A stretch of 64,000 nucleotides of DNA from Bacteroides gallinarum DSM 18171 = JCM 13658. Lineage in GTDB: Bacteria > Bacteroidota > Bacteroidia > Bacteroidales > Bacteroidaceae. The stretch spans positions 62,001 through 126,000 of the forward strand of contig NZ_KB894122.1 in assembly GCF_000374365.1 (NCBI RefSeq), written 5' to 3'. The translations under genes and the position numbers were made by a program. Shown here in pieces: positions 38,008 to 48,306 of the stretch. The notes under the pieces were generated by a model that did not search any database, was not told where the DNA came from, and worked only from the letters and a program-made list of their open reading frames with translations. Numbering within the stretch: the first letter of the stretch is position 1; each line of letters begins with the position of its first letter.

Positions 38008-38071
38008 CGGAAATATATCAGAACTACTCTCACAAATTTAATAGAAAACTCTAAATACTCCCAAAACGGCA

Positions 38072-38116
38072 GAAGCCCCGGAATCCTGCTGCGACACAGG
38101 CTCCCGGGGCTTCCCT
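38072..38116 (-). terminator. Terminator at the end of the capsule locus
   Basis: GAAGCCCCGG pairs with CCGGGGCTTC across a 20-odd-nt loop; a short T-run (TTTT) follows on the minus strand. Confidence 0.65.
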
Positions 38117-38138
38117 AATTCATTGTGAGCTTTGAGGT

Positions 38139-38834
38139 TCAGCGGAGAGATGTTATTTCCCTTGCCAGCCTATCCGCCAGCCTCACATTCCCTATCCATT
38201 TCCTGAAAGTTTCCAGGTTATGCAAATCCGTCCCTACCATATCGTACATACCTTTTTCCAGTAAGGATTCAGCATTTTTCATCACCTGTTTTCCATAATA
38301 ACCGGCGAGCGAAAGCAAGTTCAACTGCAACAGGCAATCCTTGTTCTTCAGCTCGCGATAATCGCCGTACCTCATATAAAGATAACGTTCGGGATGTGCA
38401 ATCACCGGCGTATATCCGGCGAGCGACACATTATACAACAACTCATCCAGGTTGTTGGGAGGAGAAAAATAAGACGTCTCCACCAACACGCAATCCCCGT
38501 ACAAAGGCTGCAAACCCCTCTCCAACCTCTCCTGGAAACCGGAATCCAGCATATATTCAGCCCCCAGCTCGAGCACGATTTCTCCGGAATAACGCCTGCG
38601 CAACGTATCGAAAGCCTGCAACACATCCTCCCAATGCTCCACGCCGTTCATCACATGAGGCGTCAGCCTCACCTTCTTCACCTCGAGCGAGCCGAAGTGC
38701 GCCAACACCTCCAAAGACTCCTCTATCGTCTTTATGCCGTCGTCCACCCCCGGAAGGATATGGCTGTGGCTATCCACGAAACCCTTGAAAAAGCCGGTAT
38801 CCGCCAGCCGCTTTTTATGCCGTAAGAAAAACAT
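38139..38834 (-). CDS. CpsB/YwqE-type tyrosine-protein phosphatase
   Basis: 231 residues. PHP-type metal-dependent phosphatase that dephosphorylates the Wzc autokinase. The metal-binding start FVDSHSHILPGVDDG (residues 18-32) and later VIAHPERYLY and GTDLHN are present. It lies 11 bp after wzc at the 3' end of the capsule run. Confidence 0.9.
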   Translation of the reverse strand: MFFLRHKKRLADTGFFKGFVDSHSHILPGVDDGIKTIEESLEVLAHFGSLEVKKVRLTPHVMNGVEHWEDVLQAFDTLRRRYSGEIVLELGAEYMLDSGFQERLERGLQPLYGDCVLVETSYFSPPNNLDELLYNVSLAGYTPVIAHPERYLYMRYGDYRELKNKDCLLQLNLLSLAGYYGKQVMKNAESLLEKGMYDMVGTDLHNLETFRKWIGNVRLADRLAREITSLR

Positions 38835-38845
38835 ACACTTATCGT

Positions 38846-41278
38846 TTAAATCCCGAATATCCTTTTGTACAGCGGCTTCTTGTTCTTCCGCTCCTCATCG
38901 TTCCCGTAATTGCCGTAACCATACCCGTAACCGTAGCCATATCCATAGCCCGTCTTTACATAATCTATCCCGTTCAGCAAGATACTCATATTCTTCATCT
39001 TTCCCGAATCATACAGCTCCTGCAATTCCGGTAACATCCGTTTGTCGAACAAGCCCGAACGCACCACATAAATCGTCTGGTCTGCCAGCCGTCCGCATAG
39101 CTGTGTATCCACCACTACGCCATAAGGCGGATTATCCAACAGGATATAATCATAACTCTTTTTCAGCTCCTCTATCAACCGGTCGAGCCTGCCGCTTTTC
39201 AGCAATTCCGCAGGATTGGGCGGCAACGCTCCCGAGGTAATGATGTGCAGCCGGCTATCTTCCCCGCAAACCTGTACCAATTCTTTCACATCATCCACCT
39301 TACCGCTCAGGTAGTTCGATATACCGGTCTTTTTCATTCCTATGCCGACACACTTGCTCAAAGAACCTTTCCGCAAGTCCAGGTCGAGAATTACCACCCT
39401 TACATTAGCCAACGCCATACTCATAGCCAGGTTCAGCGTGATAAAGGTCTTTCCCGAATCGGGATTGGCAGAAGTTACCAGCACCACCTTTCCTGCCGTT
39501 TTCTTCTCCGTATCCATAAAGTCCAGGTTATCGCGTACTATCTTGAACGCCTCGCAGATACTCTCCCTGCTGCCCTCCTGCACTACGATATCCTTCTCGT
39601 GTTTGTTCTTCTCGAGCGGCACTTCACCCAGGAAAGGAATGTTCACACCCGTTTTCAGTTCCTTCTTCGTATGCACGCTGGTATTGAGCAGCGAACGGAT
39701 ATAAATCCACAGGGCGGGCAGCATGATTCCCGCCAGCAAAGAAATCAATATCACCTGCGCCTTCTTGGGAGCGACCGGCAAGTCCACCCCTTCCGCCGGG
39801 TCTATGATGCGGCAATTACTCTCCGTAATAGAAAGTTGGAGCTCATTCTCCTCCTTCTTGTTCAGCAGGAACAAATACAACTCCTCCTTTATCTTCTGTT
39901 GCCGCTCGATGCTTACCACATATTTCAGTTGGGTAGGCACGAACGCTATTTTATCGCTATTCTCGCGCTCCTTGTTCTTCATATTGGCCGCCTGTATCTC
40001 CAGGCTCGCTATCAGGTTGTCCACAGCCTTCGCGATAGACAGACGCATGGACATCAGCGTACCGTTCAAGTCCCGCACGAGCGGGTTGCCCTCACTGCTG
40101 TTGGCTATCAGCTTATTCCTCCGCGTCAACACCGTATTATACTCCATAATCAGGTTCTGCACCCCCATATCGTCTATCCCGATACTGGCAGGAATAGGGT
40201 CTGTCGTTTTCGAGTTATCCTGCAAATACTCCTTCATGTACTGCGCCATGTTCAGTTGGTTTTCCACGCTCAACCCTTCCGTGTCCAGCATGCTCGAACT
40301 TTGCAGGTACAAGGCACTTTCCGAGGCAATATCCGTCAGTTTATTCTTTTTCTTATAATTCTCTATTTCCGCATCCACGGTAGCCAAGTCAGCTTCTATG
40401 ATTTCCAACCTATCGTTTATGAATTTGGCAGTATTTATCACAATCCTGTTTTTGTCCTCGATAGCGTCGTTCTTATAAACCTCAATCAGCGTATTCAGCA
40501 AATCCTCCGCCCGCTGCACATTCTCGTCCTCTATGCTCAGGGATATCAATGACGACTGCTCACTTGTTACTTCTACATCCAAAGCATTATTGTATTCATC
40601 TGAAATGCTCTTCAAATTTCCTTTTGTTACATATACTCTTTTGTCGATGTAACTCTCATTTGTAAACAATGTAGTTGCTACCATAATTTTTCCTACCGGG
40701 GTATTTACTGTATCACCTGGTTGTACAATCAAGTTTTCTTTAAATTCCTTTTTAGTCAAATCATCATGTACAATCATGTTTGATAAAGTTACTTTCCCGT
40801 TATCCAACATTGTAATGGTAAGACTTATTTTCTGTGTTGGCACTGCATCGAAAAAAGTAACAGTAAACGGTGTAGATGTATAAAGTTCCTTCTTTCTCAA
40901 CCCATCCCACTCTTTATAACTTACATCCAAACACAATCTTTTGGCAACTAACCGCATTAACCGTTTACTTTTAAAAATTCCAACTTCATTGTCTATTGTA
41001 CTACTGCCCAAAGAGAATAAATTCTGAAAAGCTGTCGTTCCATTAATTCCTCCACCCTTATTTTCATCTTTTACCAATACTATTGCGGTGCGTAGAAACA
41101 TTTTCGGGGAACTTTTCAGATACAGAAAACCTATCAAGACACACACCACCACGGACAAGATGAACCATTTCCGGTTGCGATACACCGCCGACAACATATC
41201 GGCAATCACCGTGCTCTCCTGCTGGCGGCTGTCATTAAAATCTATGAAGTCCAAATCTTCAAACCTATCTTTTCCCAT
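38846..41278 (-). CDS. Capsule chain-length determinant and tyrosine autokinase (Wzc-like)
   Basis: 810 residues. Two membrane segments (residues about 36-52 and 510-530) bracket a periplasmic coiled-coil-rich Wzz region. The cytoplasmic BY-kinase domain has Walker A NPDSGKTFITLN, Walker A' VILDLDLRKGSLS and Walker B DYILLDNPPYG. The C-terminus is a tyrosine cluster of six Gly-Tyr pairs plus NYG. It controls polymer length and export with Wza, and is reversed by CpsB. The upstream Wza gene ends 23 bp before. Confidence 0.93.
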   Translation of the reverse strand: MGKDRFEDLDFIDFNDSRQQESTVIADMLSAVYRNRKWFILSVVVCVLIGFLYLKSSPKMFLRTAIVLVKDENKGGGINGTTAFQNLFSLGSSTIDNEVGIFKSKRLMRLVAKRLCLDVSYKEWDGLRKKELYTSTPFTVTFFDAVPTQKISLTITMLDNGKVTLSNMIVHDDLTKKEFKENLIVQPGDTVNTPVGKIMVATTLFTNESYIDKRVYVTKGNLKSISDEYNNALDVEVTSEQSSLISLSIEDENVQRAEDLLNTLIEVYKNDAIEDKNRIVINTAKFINDRLEIIEADLATVDAEIENYKKKNKLTDIASESALYLQSSSMLDTEGLSVENQLNMAQYMKEYLQDNSKTTDPIPASIGIDDMGVQNLIMEYNTVLTRRNKLIANSSEGNPLVRDLNGTLMSMRLSIAKAVDNLIASLEIQAANMKNKERENSDKIAFVPTQLKYVVSIERQQKIKEELYLFLLNKKEENELQLSITESNCRIIDPAEGVDLPVAPKKAQVILISLLAGIMLPALWIYIRSLLNTSVHTKKELKTGVNIPFLGEVPLEKNKHEKDIVVQEGSRESICEAFKIVRDNLDFMDTEKKTAGKVVLVTSANPDSGKTFITLNLAMSMALANVRVVILDLDLRKGSLSKCVGIGMKKTGISNYLSGKVDDVKELVQVCGEDSRLHIITSGALPPNPAELLKSGRLDRLIEELKKSYDYILLDNPPYGVVVDTQLCGRLADQTIYVVRSGLFDKRMLPELQELYDSGKMKNMSILLNGIDYVKTGYGYGYGYGYGYGNYGNDEERKNKKPLYKRIFGI

Positions 41279-41301
41279 AAACTTTTTTCTTTACTGTTTT
41301 T

Positions 41302-42087
41302 TTATTTGAATATAAGCACTGCCAAGGATACCATTACCGATAGAATAGAAGCGAACGTGCCTATGGTTCTGTTCTGGTTAATCTCCCGTTGCCCCGCCTT
41401 TACCTTATTGGGTTCTACATACACTACATCATTCTGTTGCAGGTAATAATAAGGAGAGGATAATAAATCTTTATTTCGCAAATCCAGCGAAGCCACTACC
41501 CGTTCTCCGTTTTCCTCCCGGATAACCTTTACGTTTTCGCGCTGCCCGTAAACGGTCAAGTCGCCTGCAAGGCTCAATGCGTCCAGCAAGGTAATGCGGT
41601 CGCTGGTAATCTCGAATGTACCCGGCCGGTTCACTTCTCCCAATACCGACACTTTGAAGTTCAGGAATTGAATGGTTACGATAGGGTCTTTCATCAGCCC
41701 CTTTTCTATCAATTGGTTTTTGATATATTTTGTCAATTCGGTACGTGTCATCCCTTGTACCCTGATAACTCCCAACTGCGGGAAGTCGATGTACCCCTCT
41801 TTATCCACCAGATAGCCCAGTACTCTATTCTGTCCTCCTGCATATCCGGTATTGCTGTTGGCAATCTGGTAACTCACCATTGGCAAGTTGAACATCTGTG
41901 CCAGTTCGGGGTCTTTGCTGTTCACCATGATAGAAAGCAAATCATCCGGATGAATCTTAAGGTCATAATCCTGTGTTATCTTTTGCCGATAGTCATCCGG
42001 CACATCTTGCAGGTACGAAATCTGTTTTTGAGACGCACAGCCTGCCAGGACACATAGCACGAAGGCTATACATCCCCACTTCTTCAT
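41302..42087 (-). CDS. Polysaccharide export lipoprotein (Wza-like)
   Basis: 261 residues from MKKWGCIAFVLCVLAGC (lipobox Cys17); a second Met 4 codons upstream (42099) is also possible. It contains the poly-export domain (YDLKIHPDDLLSIMV) and SLBB repeats (VSVLGEVNRPGTF, LSLAGDLTVYGQRENVKVI). The C-terminal TFASILSVMVSLAVLIF is an amphipathic/hydrophobic helix typical of the outer-membrane-spanning end. It forms the export pore with Wzc. Confidence 0.92.
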   Translation of the reverse strand: MKKWGCIAFVLCVLAGCASQKQISYLQDVPDDYRQKITQDYDLKIHPDDLLSIMVNSKDPELAQMFNLPMVSYQIANSNTGYAGGQNRVLGYLVDKEGYIDFPQLGVIRVQGMTRTELTKYIKNQLIEKGLMKDPIVTIQFLNFKVSVLGEVNRPGTFEITSDRITLLDALSLAGDLTVYGQRENVKVIREENGERVVASLDLRNKDLLSSPYYYLQQNDVVYVEPNKVKAGQREINQNRTIGTFASILSVMVSLAVLIFK

Positions 42088-42137
42088 GTTCTTTACCATA
42101 TTAATTGTTCTCTATTTTATTGTGAGAAATGTTGAAT

Positions 42138-43277
42138 TTAATAAGCTATTATCTTATCGAGAATAATATTTGCAGCTTTCGAGTTACCGAATAATTGAGG
42201 AAAAGTCATATTACCAACAGACAACACTTTGTATGCATCTATGATTCTGTCAAAATCTGTATCCGTAATTATACCGGCATTATTTTCCACGATTTCCACC
42301 CATTCGGTTTCCGACCTAAGAATTATACAAGGTTTTTCATAAAAGAAAGCCTCTTTTTGAACTCCCCCCGAATCGGTCATAATCAATTTTGCATTCTTTT
42401 CCAAACTAATCATATCAAGGAATGAAACCGGTGGCAAAATAAGAATTCGAACCGATTGTTTCACTTTATCTATTAATTCAGCATCAAGATTTTTTTCCAG
42501 TAATTTAGCCGTCCGCGGGTGCAATGGAATAACTATCTTTATCCGATATTCATTTGCAATATAATACAACGCCTTGAATATATCCGTTAAACGTTCTTTA
42601 CTATCCGTATTATAATCCCGATGAATCGTCGCCAATACAAAACTATCGGTTTGCAAACCATACTCTCGTAGTATATTACTCTTTTTATCAGCTATTGCCG
42701 CAAAATACATACTGTTATCATACATCACATCACCGCTATTATACACTTGCCGATACTTGTTTCCATGGAATATAGCCGGAGTAATTTCGAATCCTTCATT
42801 CTTCAAATTTGCAACTGCCGTATTTGTCGGTGCAAATAAAATGGAAGATAATTGGTCACAAACAATTCTGTTTATTTCTTCCGGCATGTCCATATTAAAT
42901 GAACGTAATCCTGCTTCAATATGAAATATCGGAACATGAAGCTTAGAAGCGGCAATCGCACCGGCAAGTGTAGAGTTCGTATCACCATATAAAACCACCC
43001 CGTCAAAATGTTCCGACAAAAGTATTTCTTCTATACCGGCTATCATTTTTGCAGTTTGTTCTCCATGTTTCCCGGAACCTACATTCAAGTTATAATCAGG
43101 TTTTGGAATACATAATTCTTCAAAAAACACCTGAGACATATTCATATCATAATGTTGTCCGGTATGAAGAATTACTTCTTTTATTCTATCGGAGTAATTA
43201 TTTCGGATAGCACGCGACAAGGCCGCAGCTTTTATTATTTGAGGGCGTGCACCGATTACGGTTAATATCTTTTTCAT
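42138..43277 (-). CDS. UDP-sugar 2-epimerase, WbpI/WecB family (WbpI-like)
   Basis: 379 residues. Non-hydrolysing UDP-N-acetylhexosamine 2-epimerase fold: LTVIGARPQIIKAAALSRA, LHTGQHYDMNMS, VYGDTNSTLAGAIAA and HIEAGLRSF. The GARPQ-IKAA start matches WbpI (UDP-GlcNAc3NAcA 2-epimerase) rather than WecB, which usually has GTRPE-IK. With wbpA/B/D/E homologues at 59-64 kb this would yield UDP-ManNAc3NAcA. Overlaps the next gene by 4 bp. Confidence 0.88.
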   Translation of the reverse strand: MKKILTVIGARPQIIKAAALSRAIRNNYSDRIKEVILHTGQHYDMNMSQVFFEELCIPKPDYNLNVGSGKHGEQTAKMIAGIEEILLSEHFDGVVLYGDTNSTLAGAIAASKLHVPIFHIEAGLRSFNMDMPEEINRIVCDQLSSILFAPTNTAVANLKNEGFEITPAIFHGNKYRQVYNSGDVMYDNSMYFAAIADKKSNILREYGLQTDSFVLATIHRDYNTDSKERLTDIFKALYYIANEYRIKIVIPLHPRTAKLLEKNLDAELIDKVKQSVRILILPPVSFLDMISLEKNAKLIMTDSGGVQKEAFFYEKPCIILRSETEWVEIVENNAGIITDTDFDRIIDAYKVLSVGNMTFPQLFGNSKAANIILDKIIAY

Positions 43278-44377
43278 TTAAATATAAATTGATAATCCGG
43301 ATTTTCTTCCATTATCGTCTTACTATGAGGATAGTTCGTAATAAACCAAACAAAAAAGGCTGTTACATCAATCTTTTCGTCCAACATTTTTTCACGACGT
43401 TCCAAAAATTTCTCACGGAGGTTTACATCAGAAAGAAAACTATTCACTCTATCTATAAGCTTTTCTGGTTCAGTTGTCTTAATACCATAGGTCAAACCAT
43501 ATTTATGTTCTAATTCCTCTAACACGCTTATCCTACCTGAGAAATCACTGAATCTTAATGAAGGAACGCCTAACATCGCTGCTTCTACCGACATACTCTG
43601 GCTATCAGAAACCAATAAAGATGCATAATTTATTACATGATGAATATCAGTATGTTTTATTTTAAGTTGGTATGCTTTTAATTGTTCATCTAATTCAGAT
43701 TCCGAACTGATATATACTCTATATCCATATGTTTCTGCATTGCGGATAATACTTAAGACCAAGTTCACGTTGAGCCCTTGGATACCTACATCATGAAACG
43801 CTGTAAGTTGTGCCAGTCTTACAATACAGTATTTATCATCTGGAATATATTTTTCTACCACCTTCTTATCAGGCACAAAATAGTTAGGATGCAAATAAGC
43901 TAATTTCATATATCCATGATAACCAACTTTTTTATTTTCCCATTTTCCAACCCTGCATACCATTGGAACAACAATACTATCAGAAAAGGGGAAAGTGATT
44001 TTCGCCATTTTTGCAATAATATCAATATCATCCTCCAACACAGTAACACCTGCAATGTGTAACAAACAAGAAGCTTGCGCAACAGAAGCATCAGTACCCA
44101 AAATTATATTAGCCTTACACTGCCGCGCTATTCTAAAAACTTGAAACGTACGTGCCAATGATGCTTTGGCTATCGAAAAAATATTATTTTTACGAACATT
44201 TTTCTGGATATTTATATAATCTAACCCTGCTTCTTGAACAAGTTGTTCAAGAATATCTTTTGTTTTCAACAAAAGTTTTACACAATATCCTTTTTTTTGA
44301 AGTTCTTTTATTATGTATTTGAAAAAATGAAATTGGGCTGGATGCCCAAGGTAAATTACAATATTTTTATTTTTCAT
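43274..44377 (-). CDS. DUF354 family, putative GT-B-type sugar enzyme
   Basis: 367 residues. NIVIYLGHPAQFHFFKYIIKEL is the DUF354 start; ASLLVSDSQSMSVEAAMLGVPSLRF near residue 260 resembles the donor-binding end of WecB/GT-B folds. The gene overlaps the 2-epimerase and follows asnB by 23 bp. It could be a glycosyltransferase or an epimerase relative. Confidence 0.7.
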   Translation of the reverse strand: MKNKNIVIYLGHPAQFHFFKYIIKELQKKGYCVKLLLKTKDILEQLVQEAGLDYINIQKNVRKNNIFSIAKASLARTFQVFRIARQCKANIILGTDASVAQASCLLHIAGVTVLEDDIDIIAKMAKITFPFSDSIVVPMVCRVGKWENKKVGYHGYMKLAYLHPNYFVPDKKVVEKYIPDDKYCIVRLAQLTAFHDVGIQGLNVNLVLSIIRNAETYGYRVYISSESELDEQLKAYQLKIKHTDIHHVINYASLLVSDSQSMSVEAAMLGVPSLRFSDFSGRISVLEELEHKYGLTYGIKTTEPEKLIDRVNSFLSDVNLREKFLERREKMLDEKIDVTAFFVWFITNYPHSKTIMEENPDYQFIFK

Positions 44378-44400
44378 CGATAAAATATAGATTATTGGTA

Positions 44401-46248
44401 CTATTCCATTTTTTTATCATCAATAAACTCTCTAAACCATAATTCCAAATGAATCCATTTCCATATTTCTTTAGAAATACTGATTTTCCCTTCTAAATGA
44501 TTCCGATATAGTTCATGAACTTTTTGTACATCAAAATAACCTCTATCCCCGAATGATTCACTATCTATTATTGCTCTAATGTATTTTTGAAATATCGGAG
44601 TCCTAAACCATTCGTCCTGAGGAGTCTCAAATCCCACTTTATCCATCCGAGTCCTTATTTTTTCCGGCAATATTCCTTGCATTGCTTTTCGCAGTATATT
44701 CTTAGTCACACCATTACTTATTTTTTCAGAAGTTTTTGTTGCCAAAGTTCTCTCTACCAATCGGTAATCTAAAAATGGGACTCTTGATTCTATAGAATTT
44801 GCCATAGAATTACGGTCATCCCATTTTAAAAGATGTTCTAGCTTATACTCAAAATGATCTAACAATGCATCATTTAAGGAAGAAGAACCATATAAATTAC
44901 CTGCAATACTATTCCGCCTTGAATACTGTCTGATAAATTCCTTTCTCATATAACCATATTCATTAGCACGAACCGAAGTTCTTAAATATTTCGGAAGAAG
45001 AAAATACAAAAATGTTTTATAAGCGTAAATAGAATGATGTATTCCCCAATAGGCTCTCATTTCATCTATAAGTGTGCCAAACCTACCCGAACAGAATAAA
45101 TCTTTGAAGTAAAAGCCATAGAAGTAATGATATCCTGCTAATTCTTCATCAGCACCTTGCCCATCCAATGTTACTACTACATTTCCTTTTGCTGCTTGCA
45201 TAACCTTGTATTGGGCATAAGGTCCCAAAGACGGGATAGGCTCAGCATGAATACGCACATAATCAGGAATATCCTGTAATAGGCTTTCTGCTGTAGGATG
45301 TGTAAAAAACATTTTTTTCAATATGTTCTTATATTCATTAATGTATTCAGATTCATCTCCTCTGTCCCCTTTTTTATATACAGCTGAAAAAGTATTCAAA
45401 TCCTTCTTTCCATATTCTTTTACTACCACAGATGTTATTGATGAAGAATCCAATCCACCACTCAGGCACACTCCAATAGGTACATCACTTCTCAATCTTA
45501 GCTCAATGGATGATTTCAAGCACATTTTATATTCATATTCGTCGCAAAATGGTACTGCCAATTTTACACGTTCACGTAAATCATACCACTTTTCAGTCTT
45601 GAATTCACCATTTTTGATAGTAAAAAAATATCCATGTTGCAATCTTTTTATTTCTTCAAAAAAAGTATTTTTTGTTTGGTCTGTTCTATTAAATGTCAGA
45701 TAATCAAAAACTATTTGGTTATTAGGACATGGAATAACACATTTTGTTTCCAGAATAGAAGGTATTTCAGAAGCAAATATAAATTGCCGGCTATCGCAAT
45801 AATAATAGAAAGGTTTAATACCATAACGATCTCTTGCACCAAAAATAATGTCAGCTTCTTTATCATAAATAACGAATGCAAACATTCCGTTTAATTTATC
45901 CAGACAATCCCTTCCCCAATAAATATAAGATTTCAATAAAACTTCTGTGTCTGTTTGAGTTGTAAAGACAAACCCTTTTGTTTCCAATTCTTTTCTAAGT
46001 TCGATATAATTATAAATTTCCCCATTAAAAACAATTGTGAAACGTCCATTCTCCCCCTGGAAAGGTTGGTGACCAGCTTTGCTCAAATCAATAATACTTA
46101 AACGAACAAATCCAAATCCGATGTTCTTAAAGATAAAAGTCCCATCATCATCTGGACCGCGATATTTCATCTTTCGCATCATCGAATGTAAAGTTCGTTC
46201 CTGAACCAATTCACCGTCCAATTTTATAATGCCACAAATGCCACACAT
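44401..46248 (-). CDS. Asparagine synthase-type glutamine amidotransferase
   Basis: 615 residues, AsnB family. The N-terminal Ntn glutaminase has the catalytic Cys2 (MCGICGII) and NGEIYNYIELR; the synthetase domain has the PP-loop SGGLDSSS and VTLDGQGADEELAGYHYF. Capsule loci often carry such proteins to amidate a uronic acid rather than to make asparagine; that is the likely job here. Sits between GT4 and DUF354. Confidence 0.9.
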   Translation of the reverse strand: MCGICGIIKLDGELVQERTLHSMMRKMKYRGPDDDGTFIFKNIGFGFVRLSIIDLSKAGHQPFQGENGRFTIVFNGEIYNYIELRKELETKGFVFTTQTDTEVLLKSYIYWGRDCLDKLNGMFAFVIYDKEADIIFGARDRYGIKPFYYYCDSRQFIFASEIPSILETKCVIPCPNNQIVFDYLTFNRTDQTKNTFFEEIKRLQHGYFFTIKNGEFKTEKWYDLRERVKLAVPFCDEYEYKMCLKSSIELRLRSDVPIGVCLSGGLDSSSITSVVVKEYGKKDLNTFSAVYKKGDRGDESEYINEYKNILKKMFFTHPTAESLLQDIPDYVRIHAEPIPSLGPYAQYKVMQAAKGNVVVTLDGQGADEELAGYHYFYGFYFKDLFCSGRFGTLIDEMRAYWGIHHSIYAYKTFLYFLLPKYLRTSVRANEYGYMRKEFIRQYSRRNSIAGNLYGSSSLNDALLDHFEYKLEHLLKWDDRNSMANSIESRVPFLDYRLVERTLATKTSEKISNGVTKNILRKAMQGILPEKIRTRMDKVGFETPQDEWFRTPIFQKYIRAIIDSESFGDRGYFDVQKVHELYRNHLEGKISISKEIWKWIHLELWFREFIDDKKME

Positions 46249-46251
46249 AAT

Positions 46252-47232
46252 TCAATCAACATTTAAAATTTCCTTATACAAAGAGATAATCCTTTCGGCT
46301 ACAGATACTGAGCTCAATCCTAAATCAATTATTCTCTGGCGTCCGTTTGTTTTGCCTTGACAAGTTGAATATTCAACTGCTTTTTTTAAGTTATTTGCAC
46401 AATCCTCTGGTGTAAAATCAGTTATATAATAACCCTTTTCTTCTCCAAACAACCATCTGATATCTCCAACATCCGTTGCAACAACAGTGGTATTGCAAGC
46501 CATTGCTTCTTTAACCACATTTGGTGAACCTTCCATAAGAGATGGAACGACAAGTACATCCACCGCATTTAAATATTGGACCACTTTACCATGTTCTATC
46601 GGATATGGAGCCAGCAATTTCTCATTCTCAGACTGCATCAAATTAAAAGCCTTTTTTAGCAACTGAAAGTTTTTATTTCTATCCTTTGTATTTCCCAAAA
46701 ATAATAAATAAATCTTATCTTCCTCCAAATTTAGAAGTTGTCTTTGTTGCTGTTTATCAAATGGTTGTACCTCTTGGAGAACTACACCATTCGGAATGAT
46801 GACAGATTTCTTTTTATTAATAATGATTCTCTGCATATAAGCAGATTTACAGATAATCTTACATACAAAGAATTGTATCAACCAAGATGCAATTATAAGT
46901 ACATAACTCATATATACTTTTTTCCCGGATGCCTTGTATTTCCCATTAGCATCGTCTCCCATTAGTGACATAACTATTGGAATACCAGAAAATGCAAGAA
47001 CTGCACACCAGGCACTCAAAGAATAATGTGCATGTATTACATCAAAATGATTTTCCTTTAAAAAAAATCTCAGTCTTATCGCTTCTTGTATATAACCTTG
47101 GAATCCTTTTTTCATAATAGAAAAATACTGCACTTCGATTCCTTGACTCTTTATAGACTCTCCTTGTGACTTTATAAACGGCGAAATACTGAAATTTTTA
47201 CTATTCCCACTACAGACAAATAGAACTTTCAT
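46252..47232 (-). CDS. Glycosyltransferase, GT4-like
   Basis: 326 residues. N-terminal FDVIHAHYSLSAWC and C-terminal VDVLVVPSLMEGSPNVVKEAMACNT form the usual GT4 EX7E acceptor/donor arrangement. It is shorter than most GT4 (about 370). Neighbours are asnB and the WbpP-type epimerase. Confidence 0.85.
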   Translation of the reverse strand: MKVLFVCSGNSKNFSISPFIKSQGESIKSQGIEVQYFSIMKKGFQGYIQEAIRLRFFLKENHFDVIHAHYSLSAWCAVLAFSGIPIVMSLMGDDANGKYKASGKKVYMSYVLIIASWLIQFFVCKIICKSAYMQRIIINKKKSVIIPNGVVLQEVQPFDKQQQRQLLNLEEDKIYLLFLGNTKDRNKNFQLLKKAFNLMQSENEKLLAPYPIEHGKVVQYLNAVDVLVVPSLMEGSPNVVKEAMACNTTVVATDVGDIRWLFGEEKGYYITDFTPEDCANNLKKAVEYSTCQGKTNGRQRIIDLGLSSVSVAERIISLYKEILNVD

Positions 47233-47234
47233 TT

Positions 47235-48251
47235 TTATTTTATATTATTCCAATACCATTCACACGCCCGTTCCAATCCCTCAATGGCACTATATTCAGG
47301 TTTGTATCCTAAAATCCTTTTAGCTTTCTCAATAGAGGCCTGTGAATGTGGAATGTCTCCCTTTCTGCTCTCTCTAAAAATAGGTTCAATAAGTTTTATT
47401 TTTTGATCGAACTTAGCCAAATGAAATTTTAAACATTCAAATAATTGAAGTAACGTTGTATTTCCTCCATAAGCTACATTAAAAACTAAATCTAATGCTG
47501 CATTTGCCGGCAAATTCATGTTATACAAAGAAGAACGCCTAACAATATCTTCTTTAGAAATAGTGACAGCCAAGTAATTAGCTTGTATCACATTATCAAT
47601 GTAAGTAAAATCCCGCGAATAGCTACCGTCTCCATTAATAATAGGTGACTCATGATTTATCAAAGTTTTTACCCAAAGTGGTATTACTGCTGCATAAGCT
47701 CCATTAGGATTTTGTCTACGACCAAACACGTTGAAATACCTTAAACCTATTGTCTCGATTCCATACAAGTCTGAAAAGACATTGGCATAAAGCTCATTCA
47801 CAAACTTTGTAATGGCATACGGAGAAAGAGGTCTACCGATATTATATTCTATTTTGGGGAGTTCTTTACTATCTCCGTAGGTAGAAGAACTTGCAGCATA
47901 AACAAACCGTTTTACTCCTTCATCCCTCGCAGCTACCAACATATTTAAAAAACCAACTATATTATTTTCATTTGTCTGTATAGGGTCAGTGATAGAACGT
48001 GGTACTGAACCCAAAGCCGCTTCATGGAGAACAATATCGCATCCTTTTACCGCATTCCGACAAACTCCCAAATCCCGAACATCTCCATTTATAAAAGAGA
48101 AATTTGAAATAAATAATAATGATTCTATATTGTGTATGAATCCTGTAGATAAATTATCCAAACAAACCACATCAAAACCTCTTTCTACAAAATACTCACA
48201 CAGATTACTGCCTATAAATCCGGCACCTCCGGTTATTAATATTTTCATCAA
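47235..48251 (-). CDS. UDP-sugar 4-epimerase, SDR family (WbpP-like)
   Basis: 338 residues. NAD-binding TGGAGFIGSNL at the start, the catalytic Ser region AASSSTYG and the YxxxK pair in SPYAITK. The sequence VVCLDNLSTGF and LRYFNVFGRRQNPNGAYAAVIP are like WbpP, which interconverts UDP-GlcNAc and UDP-GalNAc. It could supply GalNAc or GalNAcA to the polymer. Confidence 0.88.
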   Translation of the reverse strand: MMKILITGGAGFIGSNLCEYFVERGFDVVCLDNLSTGFIHNIESLLFISNFSFINGDVRDLGVCRNAVKGCDIVLHEAALGSVPRSITDPIQTNENNIVGFLNMLVAARDEGVKRFVYAASSSTYGDSKELPKIEYNIGRPLSPYAITKFVNELYANVFSDLYGIETIGLRYFNVFGRRQNPNGAYAAVIPLWVKTLINHESPIINGDGSYSRDFTYIDNVIQANYLAVTISKEDIVRRSSLYNMNLPANAALDLVFNVAYGGNTTLLQLFECLKFHLAKFDQKIKLIEPIFRESRKGDIPHSQASIEKAKRILGYKPEYSAIEGLERACEWYWNNIK

Positions 48252-48306
48252 AGTACTATTTTATTTAAATCATACAAGATTTCCTATAAAAGCATGATTT
48301 AGAATA

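Noticed and set aside
35822-38041. 739-residue plus-strand open frame
   Set aside because: It lies entirely opposite the PBP1A gene, whose catalytic motifs are all intact; composition is His/Arg-rich as expected for an antisense shadow.
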